This document shows, piece by piece, positions 1-11,371 of a DNA stretch of 64,000 nucleotides. The stretch lies in NCBI GenBank assembly GCA_963971575.1, contig OZ020611.1, positions 21,931,279 to 21,995,278 on the forward strand, read 5' to 3'. The position numbers were made by a program, and so were the translations under genes. Source of the stretch: Liopterus haemorrhoidalis (lineage: Eukaryota > Arthropoda > Insecta > Coleoptera > Dytiscidae). Positions within the stretch are counted from its first letter, which is position 1. Each line of letters begins with the position of its first letter. Under the pieces are notes generated by a model. It made no database searches and was not told the DNA's origin. It was given only the letters and a program-made list of their open reading frames with translations.

Positions 1-1973
1 ATAATTATCAATTAGAGAATATTGTCGCTTGTTTGAAAGGTTATTGGTTGGGGTGAAAACTATAGTTTTTATCGACAGTTCTTAAATACGAGGAATGATC
101 AAAAAATAAGTTTCCCAACTGAATAACTCTATATCCAGTGCTGTAGTTGTAAAATCAGCAGAAGGTATACTGTACCTAGATAAATCGTAAAAATTTATAC
201 GGCAAAAACTCGGTAGACCGGTCTCAATAACACCGATTCTGGGATAAATGGGACCGGTCCCTGATTAAATGAGACCGGCACTTGACACTATGGAACTGAT
301 TTATTACAATTTTCTAGGCCGAAAAATTTTGCTAGTCCGCTATTAATATTATAAACTGTAACTTGTGAAAGAATCAATATGCAATCATAGATTATCCATT
401 CGAAACAAAACAGAAGGTATACCGGTATACCCTTCACTACAGCCCTGTCTGTATCTACACATAAAATGTAAACACACATTGTCTGGTCAAACCATACGCT
501 TAAGAAAGTTCCTGGCCTGTGCAGTTTACCTAATTTTGTAATTTTTATAAATTCTAAATTATATTCTTTCTGTGTAGGCAAAACATGTTTCCTTGCACCA
601 GTATTTCATAAACAATTGATAGCCAAAGATGGCAAAAATGCAATAAGTGTTCAACATTTGAAAAGAAAGACATTAGTGAAGAGTAACGTAAAGGCAAATG
701 ATAACTACCGTACGCACAGCTAAAATGATAAGTCCCGTGACGAGATGCTGAGAGATATTGCTGCAAAGACATACTTCATGAAGAACTTGAAAAGTGGTTA
801 ACAAAAGAAGAGTTAGTTAGTTTAAATTTTTGGCACATAGGAGCGATCGCTATTTTCGTTAACAAAAGCTCTACCATAGTTACAACGATGGGACAAATCA
901 GTGCTGGATCAAGACCTCTTTGGTCTCCCAGCCTTAAATGGCTTAAGGCACCTTCTTTAAGTAAAGAAAAGGTTTTTACGAGTACCTAGGGCCGACAAAC
1001 ACGAGCCCGTCAACAGTGGCTCCGCTTATCTAGACGTTAATTCGGTTCTGGGACAAATGCTTAAATTCTCTGGGATTTTATATTGAAAAATGATTAGAGT
1101 ACTTTCTCGCAATATTAGTTTTATTTGTCGTTAATAAAAATCTATATAATATAGGGAAGTTATTAACGACCAACACTCGAAGCTAAATTTAAATATATAT
1201 GCTCAGAGAAAAATTTGTAGATGTTAATATAAAATATAATTCTAAAATAATTCATAAAAAACCTACACAACATCCTACGTTGTTATGAATTAATGACAGG
1301 ATATGACGTAGTTATATGACGTTTGATGTCATAAAATTTTCCAAATTTATATTTGTGGCTTCAATACGTATTTCTAATAAAACAAATTCTTTTAATAAAC
1401 AAATCAGAATTGGAAATTTAAACATAAATATTGAACATAGCTTATATCCGGTTTATATTCTGCAAATACATTTCACAGAATCAAAGTTTATGTATGCATA
1501 TTTAGAATAGTGTCAATAATGAAATGGTAAGAATTCAAAACGAAAAATGGACCTGACTATAGAACCAATCTTTTTAAAGTAGGCTTTTCGTCCGGGACCG
1601 ATAAATACCTTCTGATTATCAACTGTTTGAGTTTGATTATCGGCCCTCCACTCAACAACCAATTTTGTTTTCTTTATCAAAGTTTTTGTGAAAATAATTT
1701 AGGCCTTTTTATTGAAACTGTTTGGAACAAAAAAAAATCTGCACCTTGTTAGCCCTACATGTTACCTATGTTATAATTTTTTTCTACGCCGCTAGAAAAT
1801 AGGACTTACACACTGTCCTGTCTCTTAGGACCCATATTCAGACACCCATAGACATTCAAATTAACCTCTAATCTATTTTTTTTTTAAATTTTATTTACCC
1901 AATACACAAGAGCGTTCAGATATGTCCGATTTATCAGTTAAGTTAGTGAAAATTAAGCAGGAATAAGACATAT
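1..1973. other. AT-rich sequence without recognisable gene
   Basis: No supported gene or repeat end was found here. The ORFs around 288-772 on the minus strand are short, overlap each other and carry no motif I recognise. Around 200-290 and 1040-1070 there are similar phrases (GATTCTGGGATAAATG against GGTTCTGGGACAAATG), so part may be an old repeat relic. Confidence 0.5.
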
Positions 1974-2140
1974 ATAGCCTGTTTCACTGGTTTAAGTGGA
2001 ACCAGATTTTGAATTTTAGTAACTTTTGTCGTTTAAGTGAGGCTTTTGATCATTTTGTTCAGAAAAAGCTCATTTCGAACCTTTAAAGGAGAGCTCATTG
2101 TGGGAGCGGTAATTTCAGAAATAAAATTTCATTATTATTT
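1974..2140 (+). repeat. Degraded MITE of the TATAG-CTGTTTC family
   Basis: This stretch starts TATAGCCTGTTTCACTGG and continues with a block (TTTAAGTGAGGCTTTTGATC) that also occurs in the two copies near 59.8 and 60.0 kb (GTTTAAATGAGGCTTTTGAT). The right end is not clear. It is a relic of the same short non-autonomous element. Confidence 0.6.
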
Positions 2141-2491
2141 AGAATAAAATTATTCAATTAGTTAAAAATATTCAAATTATTTAAATATAAAAACTAATCT
2201 ATTTTAAGATAAACATCCTCAAAGATAAGTTGAGCTATCATATATTTTTTTAGTTAAATGTTGAGAGATAAGGGTAAAATTTACGGTCGTATATTATATG
2301 ATTTGTTTAAAATGTTGTCAGCGTTTATCTAAAGTACATGGTCGAATGTTTACATAGATGTTGTATGTGACCATATATGTATTTTCAGCGATATGGACTG
2401 GTAATTAGAGTCAAAATTAATTCCACACAAAATGCTTCCACATCATGACAACTTAAAAATAGTTTACACTTTCCATTGTCATTGTCTAAAG
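2141..2491. other. AT-rich spacer
   Basis: Nothing recognised; A/T runs only. Confidence 0.4.
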
Positions 2492-2967
2492 TGGGTTTTA
2501 CACGATTCAATTAATTGATCAATTAATTGACAAAAAATTTGATCAATTTATTTTGAAAATAGAACAAGTTCTATTTTTCGTCAATTTTTCATCAATTTTT
2601 TGGGGAATTCTAGGTATATTTTTATCTGTTAAGATATTGCCAACTGTTTAGTTGTAGCATAACCTCGAAATATATTATTTGTGTTTCGTTTTCATCTCTA
2701 ACATAACCTCAAACGTCCTAATTTATCATCATCTAGGTTATTTCTTTTGTTTTTGTTCACAGCTCGTAATTTTGTGAAAATTTTTTCAATATTTTCATTT
2801 TGATAAATATGTCAACATGTTTTACAGTTGGTAATGAAAAATTTTCAAAAAAATTGATGTGTGTAAAGTTAAGTTTTTGTTCCTAAGGTTACCAATAAAT
2901 TTTTCAATTAATTGACTAAAAACTTGATCAATTTGTTGATCAATTAATTGAACTGTATAAAACTAAC
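2492..2967. mobile_element. MITE with CAATTAATTGATCAA inverted termini
   Basis: The left end reads GGTTTTACACGATTCAATTA followed by ATTGATCAA repeats. The right end, read in reverse complement, gives AGTTTTATACAGTTCAATTA followed by ATTGATCAA. The inverted match extends over about 60 bases with short gaps, and the ~475-bp element has no ORF. Both termini are built from the self-complementary word TTGATCAATTAATTGA, so each end can also fold on itself. I could not fix the target-site duplication, so the superfamily stays open. Confidence 0.75.
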
Positions 2968-4126
2968 TTAAGTCTATTAGTGGTTTTTAAAATAATAATC
3001 GTAGTTGGAAAGGTAACAGTTTCGAGTATATATCTCTCCATAATCACAAAATAAGGTTAAGGTTTAAGGTTTCCCCAGGCTTGGGATTAATTCAAATTAG
3101 TAGATTTAACTAAAATATTTGTGATACACATAAAATTGTAAATATAAAAATATTAAAACGGACTACATAATAACCGCCCACTAATTTGTTAAACAGAACG
3201 CTTCCGTTTTTTTTTTTTTTTGTACATGTAAGTAAAATATAAACTTAAGAAATTAAAACCGATTAAAGCTTAAGTTGGTTGTCTAAATAGGCTTTTATGT
3301 GTATATAAGTAAGCTGTAAAATGTGATGTACTGCCGGAACTTTAAAGAGGACACTGTTAAAAGAAATGGCCAAAAATTTACAGACTAAACTCCAGGAAAG
3401 CAACAAATCTTACTGAAATTATTTTCGTGTCCCAATTTTGGGTTATAACAGTTAGCCAACCTGTTGTACAATAGTTGACATTAGATGTCACCTGGGCATG
3501 TATAACCTGGATGTAAGCCAATTTACAGTCTTAAATAAGCCAAAATTTGCTTTTGTCTGGCATTCATCCACCACACACCCGCTATTTTCTGGATATTTAC
3601 TTCATGTGAACTTGAAATATTTCCCAATTTGAATACTTCATTCTTATTTTTACTTATGATGTCAACAATAATAAGAAAATAATTATTATATGAAAATAAA
3701 ACGATTGTTTTTGTTTTATTTTTAAAAAGAGTGTTATTTAATCTTATGACATCAAAATTTAGAATTAGATAATATAAACAAGATGATAAAGTTGGTCTAA
3801 AATAGAATTTATAAACGTAGATCTTTGCAGAAAAATGTTGCTTTTATGAAATTTTGTTTCAAACAATTCTTTAAAATTTTAAAGTGTTATAGTTACAATG
3901 CTAACAAGGTAACATTAGTAGTTATGTACGCAATAAGTGCATAAAGCAGTTTTTTTTTTCACGAAAGAGTAGTTTGAACGCACGAACCGTAAGAGAGCAC
4001 GTCAATCCCATTAGTTGCATCCCAAACTTTGGCGTTATTATCCCATATTAAATACTAAAATCTAAGAAAATTCAAATTTAACATGATTTTTATTACTTTC
4101 AAATGCATTTAAATGTACGGAAGTAA
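2968..4126. other. AT-rich sequence without gene
   Basis: Nothing recognised apart from a poly-T run near 3206-3221. Confidence 0.4.
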
Positions 4127-4335
4127 AGCTGCATTCAGAGCTCTGTAAATCAACACGTTGTACGCTATGGATAATTTTTAAACGAGGTCATTTGGTATGA
4201 TCGGACTTGCTCGTACTTTGTCGTTGCTATACTACTGTTGAGCGATATAGTACGAGCTTGTCCGATCATACCAATTGTACTCGTTTAAAAACTATCCATA
4301 ACGCACAATTAATTTACTGAGCTCTGAATGCAGCT
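4127..4335. mobile_element. 209-bp fold-back MITE, PIF/Harbinger-like
   Basis: The ends are AGCTGCATTCAGAGCTC and its exact inverse, flanked on both sides by the trinucleotide TAA. The inverted similarity continues inward (GGTATGATCGGACTTGCTCG against TACGAGCTTGTCCGATCATA read inverted), so almost the whole element is one imperfect hairpin. A 3-bp TWA duplication is typical of PIF/Harbinger. Superfamily assignment is an inference from the duplication alone. Confidence 0.8.
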
Positions 4336-4559
4336 TAACAGAAGTTATTTCTCATATTGCTTATCGAAATATTTGTGTCCATTGTTTATAGTGAACGCTA
4401 AATTTGGACTGCTATTAGCAGATAAATGGAAAGATAAGCGCATAATAAACATACGATCAGTTCAGTTTTTATGCGTCATTTTTCAATCATTTATTTGTTA
4501 ATGATACAGTTTCTGAACAGGTCTAAAATTTTCAACGTGGATTGAAGTCTTGTATAACC

Positions 4560-4824
4560 TAGGGTGACCATTTTCTTAAGAAGGTAATGCGGGACGGAGT
4601 AAAAAAAAAGTGGTCACTTCTCAAATATAAGTGAATAGCAAAAAAAAAATGTCCTCACCTCCCAAATCCTCAAATACAAGTCAAAATGTTACAATGCGGG
4701 ACAAAATATTAAAATGCGGGACAAAATGTTAGAATGCGGGACTTTTGCGGGGCGTATCTTAATGCGGGACACCCAATCAAAATGCGGGACAGTCCTGCAA
4801 AAAGCGGGACGAATGGTCACCCTA
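4560..4824. mobile_element. 265-bp hAT-type MITE with internal GCGGGAC repeats
   Basis: The ends are TAGGGTGACCAT and ATGGTCACCCTA, and both flanks carry the same 8-mer GTATAACC (4552-4559 and 4825-4832). An 8-bp duplication with this type of end is characteristic of hAT elements. The right half holds repeated AATGCGGGAC words spaced about 18 bp apart, which could be transposase-binding repeats. There is no ORF. Confidence 0.9.
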
Positions 4825-4832
4825 GTATAACC

Positions 4833-6387
4833 AAATACGGGGCTAGTCAAACAACAATCGCAAAGATTGATTAGATAACTAAAGAAGAAAAATCAACTTT
4901 GAACGAGCGGGAGGTTACAGTGTCATTACTATCTTTTAGTGAAAGTAACTTTGAACTAACCTACAAAAACTAGTCACGGCATTGTCAGTCAAGGACGAAT
5001 AAAGGTAAAAAAGCACACAAATCAGTAAATTCAATAAATGAATTATGTTTTTAAAATGAAATTCAAAAGTAATTTATGATTTTATTTATAATTTTGGCGT
5101 ATTCCCCTTAAACATTAAGATTTTTTAAACTTTGGAAAATTTCCCTAATTTTTCATAGAAACACCTGTTTTATTGTGAGTTTCTTTTTATGCGGGTTCCT
5201 TTGGAACGTATCCACCGCATAAATATAGAACTGAGTCATGGGCGCTCGCATTTAGGAAACACTTGCCTCTATGGAGTCTCAATTTTTAATTGTTTTAAAC
5301 CAAACCCTTATACTATTTTGTACAACTTTTTACTCAAATTTATTTATTTTTATATTTGTCTATTTTGTATTATAACTATTTTTATTATGAATATTTTATA
5401 TTCGCTATCAAAAGTTAAACAAATTCTCAAAAATAAAAAAAAAATGCAGCTGGATAATGGCCTTAGTATCTAAGTCCAAAATAAGAAGAAAAAAATAGTT
5501 CATATACTTGCTGCACATGGATGTTACTGATAGAAACGACACAAAGGGGCCCAAATACTGATAACTAATGACAACTAACTACATAAACAAAGTGTGCAGT
5601 CAAATTAGGTCTGTCCCGGACCTGTAACCACTATTCTTTCAATTATTATTATGTCAACTAAAAGATCAACTATGACGGATGATCATTTATCCAGTTTGAG
5701 TATGATAAGTGTCCACAAGGAAAAAATACTAATAATAGAGTAGATTTGATAGAAAAAGTTATTAATTCCAATTTGCCAATGACCGCAGAAGCTTTCAATT
5801 TCTATTTAAACGGTGATCTGTATTTATGAAAATTTATTTAATAAATTACTTAATATTTAAAAAACAGACCTTCGTATTTTGCCCCTCTTTATATATTAAT
5901 CATCCATCCATTCATCGTATTAGAAAAACAGCGCAAAATGGCGTTGTACTGTAGTTAGAATTGTAACAATGACAAGTATAAAATCCAAATAAACTTTTGT
6001 AATTCAAACTCCAGAACATCTAGTTAATTTTCTTTTCATGATAAAACTTCCTAATATTATATGTCTAAAAATATTATTTAAATTCTCGCAAATTTTTGTT
6101 TTTATTTTAGTTAATTTTAGTAATTTTTGTAAACAATTACATAATAAAAGATCAGAAAAAAAACGTAAAAACAAATAAAAATCAGTAGTGGGATTAGTAC
6201 GCGAATAGCTTTTGTGTAAAGGTTAGGTCGATTTATATATAGACATTTATTTACATTAGTCGACACTAAATATAAACAAAACTAAAATATTGAAAAAGTG
6301 TGATTTGAGTTTAATTATAAAAATAAAAAACTTGTTAAAAGTTGGAAAGGAATAGAAGCTATAATCAGTGAAAGCCTTTGTCCCATC
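4833..6387. other. AT-rich sequence, no supported gene
   Basis: A 94-codon ORF at 5189-5473 (plus) is hydrophobic and phenylalanine-rich, as expected from T-rich DNA, and shows no motif. I see no repeat ends. Confidence 0.4.
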
Positions 6388-6395
6388 TTTATGGA

Positions 6396-6536
6396 TAGGG
6401 TTACCAGATTTTGTAATCATAAAATACGGACATTGTTGTAATAAAGAAAAAACACTGGGAAAATGAATAAAAATGGCCGAACAAGACCTACAAAATACGG
6501 ACTGTCCGTACAAATTACGGACGTCTGGTAACCCTA
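6396..6536. mobile_element. 141-bp hAT-type MITE
   Basis: The ends TAGGGTTACCAGA and TCTGGTAACCCTA are exact inverses. The identical 8-mer TTTATGGA flanks the element (6388-6395 and 6537-6544). The ends resemble those of the 4560-4824 element, so both probably used related transposases. Inside are repeated AAATACGGAC words. Confidence 0.92.
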
Positions 6537-6807
6537 TTTATGGATATGCTGTGCATTAAGTTAGTGACCTATTGTAATCGAGGCTTTAGGTCCATGCCGC
6601 CATGCCGATAATAATGATGCATAACTTGGCTAAAGCATTACACTTTGTATTGCACTTTATATTGCACAGATTTAGTTGTTGCACTGGTATATCAGATTCT
6701 TTAGATCATTCAATGATATAATTTTCCTTCACATTTCTCTCAGCTAGCCATGATGTCAAAAGATAATGTTTTGGCGATGGCTTATTAAAAAATGTTGTAA
6801 ATGAGAC

Positions 6808-7044
6808 CAGAGCCGCAGTAAGGGGAGGCGGAGGGGATGACGGCCCCAAGCGCACTAAGGAAAAGGGCGCCGATGAGCTTGACTAAGGGGCGCCACAATG
6901 CGAAAGTGAGGACCTTTTTTTTTGCTCATCTCTTGGAATTTAGGAGGTGTGGACCTTTTTTTTTGCTTATCATCTAGATTTATTTGCCAAGGGCGCCAAA
7001 ACGCAGTTTTGCCCCTAGCGCAAGTTTTCCTTACTGGGGCTCTG
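6808..7044. mobile_element. 237-bp hAT-type MITE
   Basis: The left end CAGAGCCGCAGTAAGG pairs with CCTTACTGGGGCTCTG at the right end. The perfect 8-bp duplication AATGAGAC is at 6800-6807 and 7045-7052. The interior has GGGCGCC and GAGGACCTTTTTTTTTGCTC words also found in the element at 21002-21277, so the two belong to one group. ORFs crossing it are shadows. Confidence 0.92.
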
Positions 7045-7052
7045 AATGAGAC

Positions 7053-7616
7053 TAATAGGTTGGTTGCTAAAGAAATAGGTAAATGCGTAACTCCAGTTAT
7101 CCCTAACTCAAGATAAAATGATACGTTTATGTATGTTGTTTTGACGCTGGTTAAGACATAACTCGGGTTAAAATATTTAACTAGTTCTTTAGCAATGGCC
7201 ACAAGTTATATTTTGCAGATTTATGTATTATATTGACTCCAGTTTCGGCTCTTGCCATTGTTTCATTTAACAACATTTTATCCACATGTTTCAGTGAAAT
7301 TGGCGACAATTCAGTTCATGAAATATTTAATTAATTGCAACAATCTTTCTCTAAATAGTAATGAGATTTTCGTAATCGTAACTTATTCATACAAAATTTA
7401 GTTGTCCAAAAAATATCCTTACCTACCAATATTCAAACGCTTCTTGTTACTAATTCTCTAGACATTTATGAAATTATTTATAACTATATTAAAGCAGAAA
7501 ATATCAAATTATAAATGTAATTTAAAAACAAATTGTATTCTCTGTATTTATACATGGCTAATAGCCAAAGCAGCTAAAGCCAACAAATGAAAGGAAAAAA
7601 ACAATTGCAACAATCA
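7053..7616. other. AT-rich spacer
   Basis: Nothing recognised. Confidence 0.4.
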
Positions 7617-7741
7617 GCTGGTTTCTGAAAGCTTAGCCGAGTTGAACGATTTGGTTAAACTCGGTTAAAACACAACAATCCCATAAGTAAGCATAGCAAC
7701 CATTTTCTGACCTTTTGGTTATAGTTAACTAAGCTTTCTAA
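7617..7741 (+). repeat. Degraded MITE, GGTTTCTGAA family
   Basis: GGTTTCTGAAAGCTTAGCCG opens a ~125-bp block that matches the better-preserved copy at 37672-37803 along its length, including CATAGCAACCATTTTCT near the right end. The right terminus here has decayed to AAGCTTTCTAATTATC. Confidence 0.7.
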
Positions 7742-8249
7742 TTATCATAAAGTACAGTAAAATAAAGCGATTTATAAAGATTTGTTGAAAAAAAAAGATT
7801 ATTCTCATATGAACTTGAAATGCAAAGACTAAAATTATTTATGGACAGTTAAAGAAACTTATTTTAGGAAACAAGACGTATGAATAACTTGACAACTGAG
7901 GCACGTGACAACTGAGCAAGTGTCAAACCTTCCCTATACTCAGCTATATCTGCGCAATTTGCTCCGACGCACTTATGTCAAATGAAGTTATCAATATGCT
8001 TCGATTGTCTGCGCAGGAAGAAATAACTTTAGTTAATTTTCTACACGTTCAGGTAAACCAGACAGGCACAAGGTCCATAAACTATAAGGTTGTCTCACTT
8101 CGAGTAATGGTGACCTACTTCAGTATGTCTAATACACAGCGTTTTACTGCTATGTTACTGATTTAACAAAGCAACCTCTTTTTAATAAGAATATAAAGTG
8201 CTGCGGTATTTCGTTTCTAGAAATAGATATAATGTATCATATCAATTTT
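7742..8249. other. AT-rich spacer
   Basis: A 63-codon ORF at 7975-8166 has no recognisable motif. The phrase GACAACTGAG is repeated at about 7890 and 7908. Nothing else seen. Confidence 0.35.
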
Positions 8250-8414
8250 ATTTTTTTTTTTAATTCACGACTATGGCCTTTGCTACTGTGGTAATTAGCC
8301 AGGACAATTATAATTTTTCTTATTGAAAATTCCATGCCTGAAAGGGGATTGAACCCGAGACCTTAGCAACGTAGGGCTCGTGTGTTACTATTACGCTACA
8401 TCCGCGCCGGTCGG
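8250..8414 (-). mobile_element. tRNA-derived SINE (minus strand)
   Basis: In minus orientation the element starts GCCGACCGGCGCGGATGTAG, has a tRNA-like A box (TAGCGTAATAG) and a B box region (GGGTTCAATCCCC), and ends in an A-rich tail seen as a T run at 8250-8261. The flanks carry a likely target duplication, CATATCAA plus A/T bases, at 8238-8249 and 8415-8426. A sister copy lies at 62710-62875. SINEs are transcribed by RNA polymerase III and depend on a LINE for copying. Confidence 0.85.
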
Positions 8415-8762
8415 CATATCAAAATTTGAAATTTTTGTAGGATATTTTCGTATTATTAAACCTGCATTCCTTGTTACCATAGAAAAAATATATATGTATT
8501 TAAAGCGGAAACCTTTTTATCGAAATTAGGGCCTTAGTCTTATATTTAATACTTCTATATTGCTCATCATAGATAAGAACACTTTTGCGCCAAACGGAGT
8601 TAAATTAATTAACACGTAATGTGATACGCGCGCGCGTCAGTTTATTATTATCAAAGAAATAACTACAATTTAAAATATTATTTTTAATAATTATTCAACA
8701 GTTATAATCCAAAAAATGAACTTGTAATATTTGGAAATAGATTTTAATCAACGTTTGTAGGT

Positions 8763-8951
8763 ATTATCTGTCTCATTTTGTAATACGTAACTAACAGGGA
8801 AAGTTCATTTTTTATGTTGTATATTGACAATACATTTATAATATTATCATAGTATTGGTTCACACGGATACGCCAAAGTCTGTTTACACCACAACAGTCA
8901 CCAAAGTAACCAGATCTAGTTTCGTATTACAAATTGAGACAGATTATAAGA
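8763..8951. repeat. Inverted repeat, possible MITE ends
   Basis: ATCTGTCTCATTTTGTAATA at about 8767 is repeated in inverse at about 8925-8947 (TATTACAAATTGAGACAGAT). No target duplication was found, and the true outer ends may lie further out. Confidence 0.5.
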
Positions 8952-10701
8952 ATAAATATTATTTCCTTTTGTTGGTTAATATTATAAATCTAAAATTCCC
9001 TGTCATTTAGATCATTTGCATAAAAACATTCGTGGGAATTTAAAATGACAAGCCATTTCTTTTGTCTTATTTCGACGCCAGACATTTTGTCAATGTAGTA
9101 AAATAGGCGTTCGCTATATAGATGTATTAAGTATATGGCCTGCGCAAGCGCACGACCGACTAAATCAGTACATTTGGCTCTGGACCGGCTCCATTTATAT
9201 AAATCTGTTAAAACATTAAAAGGATATCTTCGTTATTGTCATCTGTTAAAGGAGACATCTGTTAGGACAAAGAATCATAGCATTTGTACAGATCTTTGTA
9301 AATTATTGGGGTCTTCACAATTAGTATCTTCATTTGTTATTGGGATCTTCATTTGTTATTGGGTCTTCATATTAATAACATCGATCTTGTTTACCTTTAA
9401 GGGATCTGACGTAGGACTGCCAGAACTTAGCTTTCTTTGAAACTGGCTCGTTCCTGCCGATCATGTCCAAGTGATTTTTAAACATATTGGAATCGATGTA
9501 TTTCGCTCGTTCGCTAAAAACAAAAGAAACAAAAATAAATAAAAAGAAATAAAATAAAAAAGTAAACTTAACCTTTAATTAGAAGAATTAAATAATAACA
9601 ACTAAATAAAATATAGTAATAATTGCACCAATCATATAAATAAAAAATGGTAATAGTAAATGCTTATTGTTTAAGCAAAATTTACTAAAACTTTTCAAGT
9701 CCGTTTTCTGCATCATATGTATCAAATGTTCTAAACGAAGATGTAAGCCAAGTTGTTATTTTTGTGTGGACTTAGTGATGTAAGTCTTCTAATTCTCACA
9801 TACAGATATGGTCGCGGTTAGTAACTAACTTAAGGCGGGAGGTGGTCTTATATTTAGACCACGACTACGTCACAACATTCTTAGTTTTCTGTAGGCTTCG
9901 ATGCAGTCATTTCGCGATGCAAAATGGGTTTTAACAAGTGGTTTAGGTGTGCTACTTTCACCCCCCCCCCCCTTGAATTCTTGATCTAAATTTTTCTAGG
10001 TTAATGGTGGGATTTAGAACCATCTGACCCATTTTTATTGGATGGTTAGAGGTGATATATTATGGTTTCAGTAATACTTTTTACACAAGATTTGTATTTT
10101 TGGATCGTGTTGCTAAAATAAACTCTGAGAAACGTGTAAAATATTCATAAATTACAACATAACTAATGACGTTTTGTTTGATTGTTTTCACTTAATTCAT
10201 TTTAACGAGGATTTAATGACGATGAATCGAGAAAATTAAGATGCTGACGTAGTTCAGCTTTTAAAATGACACTTTCATACTGTGAATTGATTATCACCAT
10301 GTTAAAATAAATGAATTTTTAGGTGGGATTGTTGTGTATTCTTGTATAAGTAAAATAAGTTAAAAATATTTTTCGCTGAAAAATTTTTGTGTTTTCACTA
10401 AATAATAATAATAAGTTCCCAAATGCGCATAAATACTGTTTAATATTAAACTTTTCACTACATTTTCAAACTTCAAACGTCATTCGACATCATACAAACT
10501 TCTAAAACTTATTTCTGAAGTTTTAGCGTCAGAGAGCGGCATTCAACATCGTCTGCCTTTTGATACTTTTCACTGTCAACATAACAATTTGATGTGACAG
10601 GTAAAAATTATAATATAGTTATAATAACAAATATATAAATAATTTTGAATTATGATAGTTTATATTTAATTATATGCCAGTATAGTTTTTATTTATTTTT
10701 T
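8952..10701. other. AT-rich sequence with simple repeats
   Basis: A short tandem repeat of ATCTTCATTTGTTATTGGG spans about 9308-9373. A run of 12 C lies at 9961-9972. The 101-codon ORF at 9135-9440 covers that tandem repeat and has no known motif. No gene supported. Confidence 0.4.
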
Positions 10702-11371
10702 ACCGATAGACCTTTACTGCTCGGTAACCATCAAATCGAGCGTGTGGATGATTTCCAGTACTTGGGGAGTGTTGTGTCTGTGGACGGTGGCGCGGATATA
10801 GATGTAGAAAGCAAAATACGCAATGCGAGAGGCGCCTTCATCCAACTTAGCCCTGTATGGAATTCTGCGATCTACAGTACTTCCACGAAAACTAACATAT
10901 TCAGGGCATGCGTGACATCAGTTCTTCTGTACGGCTGCGAGACTTGGTTCGTAACAGAAGCTATCAAGAGAAGAGTGCGAGTATTTGTAAATCGATGTCT
11001 TCGAAGAATCCTTCGCATTTATTGGCCACGTAGAATATCAAACGTAGAATTGGGGGAAACAACTGGTCAAATGGACATTAATTTGCAAATAAAAAGAAAA
11101 AAGTATGGTTGGTTAGGGCACACTCTTCGAAGGGCTCCTAGCAAAATGTGTCGATATGCGCTAGCATACAACACTCAGGGCAGTAGGCGTACAGGGCGAC
11201 CCAAGAACACCTGGCACCGCTCAACCCTGCTAGAAATAAATGCATGGAGCTCTCAAAACCAAGACAAGGTTCATTTCCCGGCACCGGCAAAAACATCTTA
11301 CATCTTTTCGACCGTTTCTCCCTCGGAAGGCATAGCGCAACCGACGTAAGAGCACTAGTAAAATTTCCTCA
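10702..11371 (+). pseudogene. LINE A: reverse transcriptase C-terminal fragment
   Basis: The reading frame from 10702 to 11349 shows the region after the polymerase core of a non-LTR retrotransposon: FQYLGSVVSVDGG, then VLLYGCETW, VNRCLRRIL, GWLGHTLRRA and GRPKNTWHR. These phrases are common in the C-terminus of insect endonuclease/reverse-transcriptase LINEs (RTE- or CR1-like; clade not certain). The catalytic core and endonuclease are absent, as expected for a 5'-truncated copy. The Met at 10645 is in AT-rich flank and is not the real start. The fragment is interrupted at 11371 by LINE B, whose insertion duplicated 16 bp of LINE A. Confidence 0.9.
11356..11371. repeat. Target-site duplication of LINE B (left)
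   Basis: TAGTAAAATTTCCTCA occurs here and exactly again at 12511-12526, bracketing LINE B. A 16-bp duplication is typical of LINE insertion. Confidence 0.9.

Noticed and set aside
288..772. Two overlapping minus-strand ORFs of 97 and 72 codons
   Set aside because: No motif, different frames, AT-rich composition as expected by chance.
5189..5473. 94-codon hydrophobic ORF
   Set aside because: Phe/Ile/Tyr-rich from T/A-rich DNA; no start context, no similarity that I recognise.
6855..7202. 115-codon minus ORF
   Set aside because: Runs through the hAT MITE at 6808-7044 and out of it; product is a by-product of the repeat.
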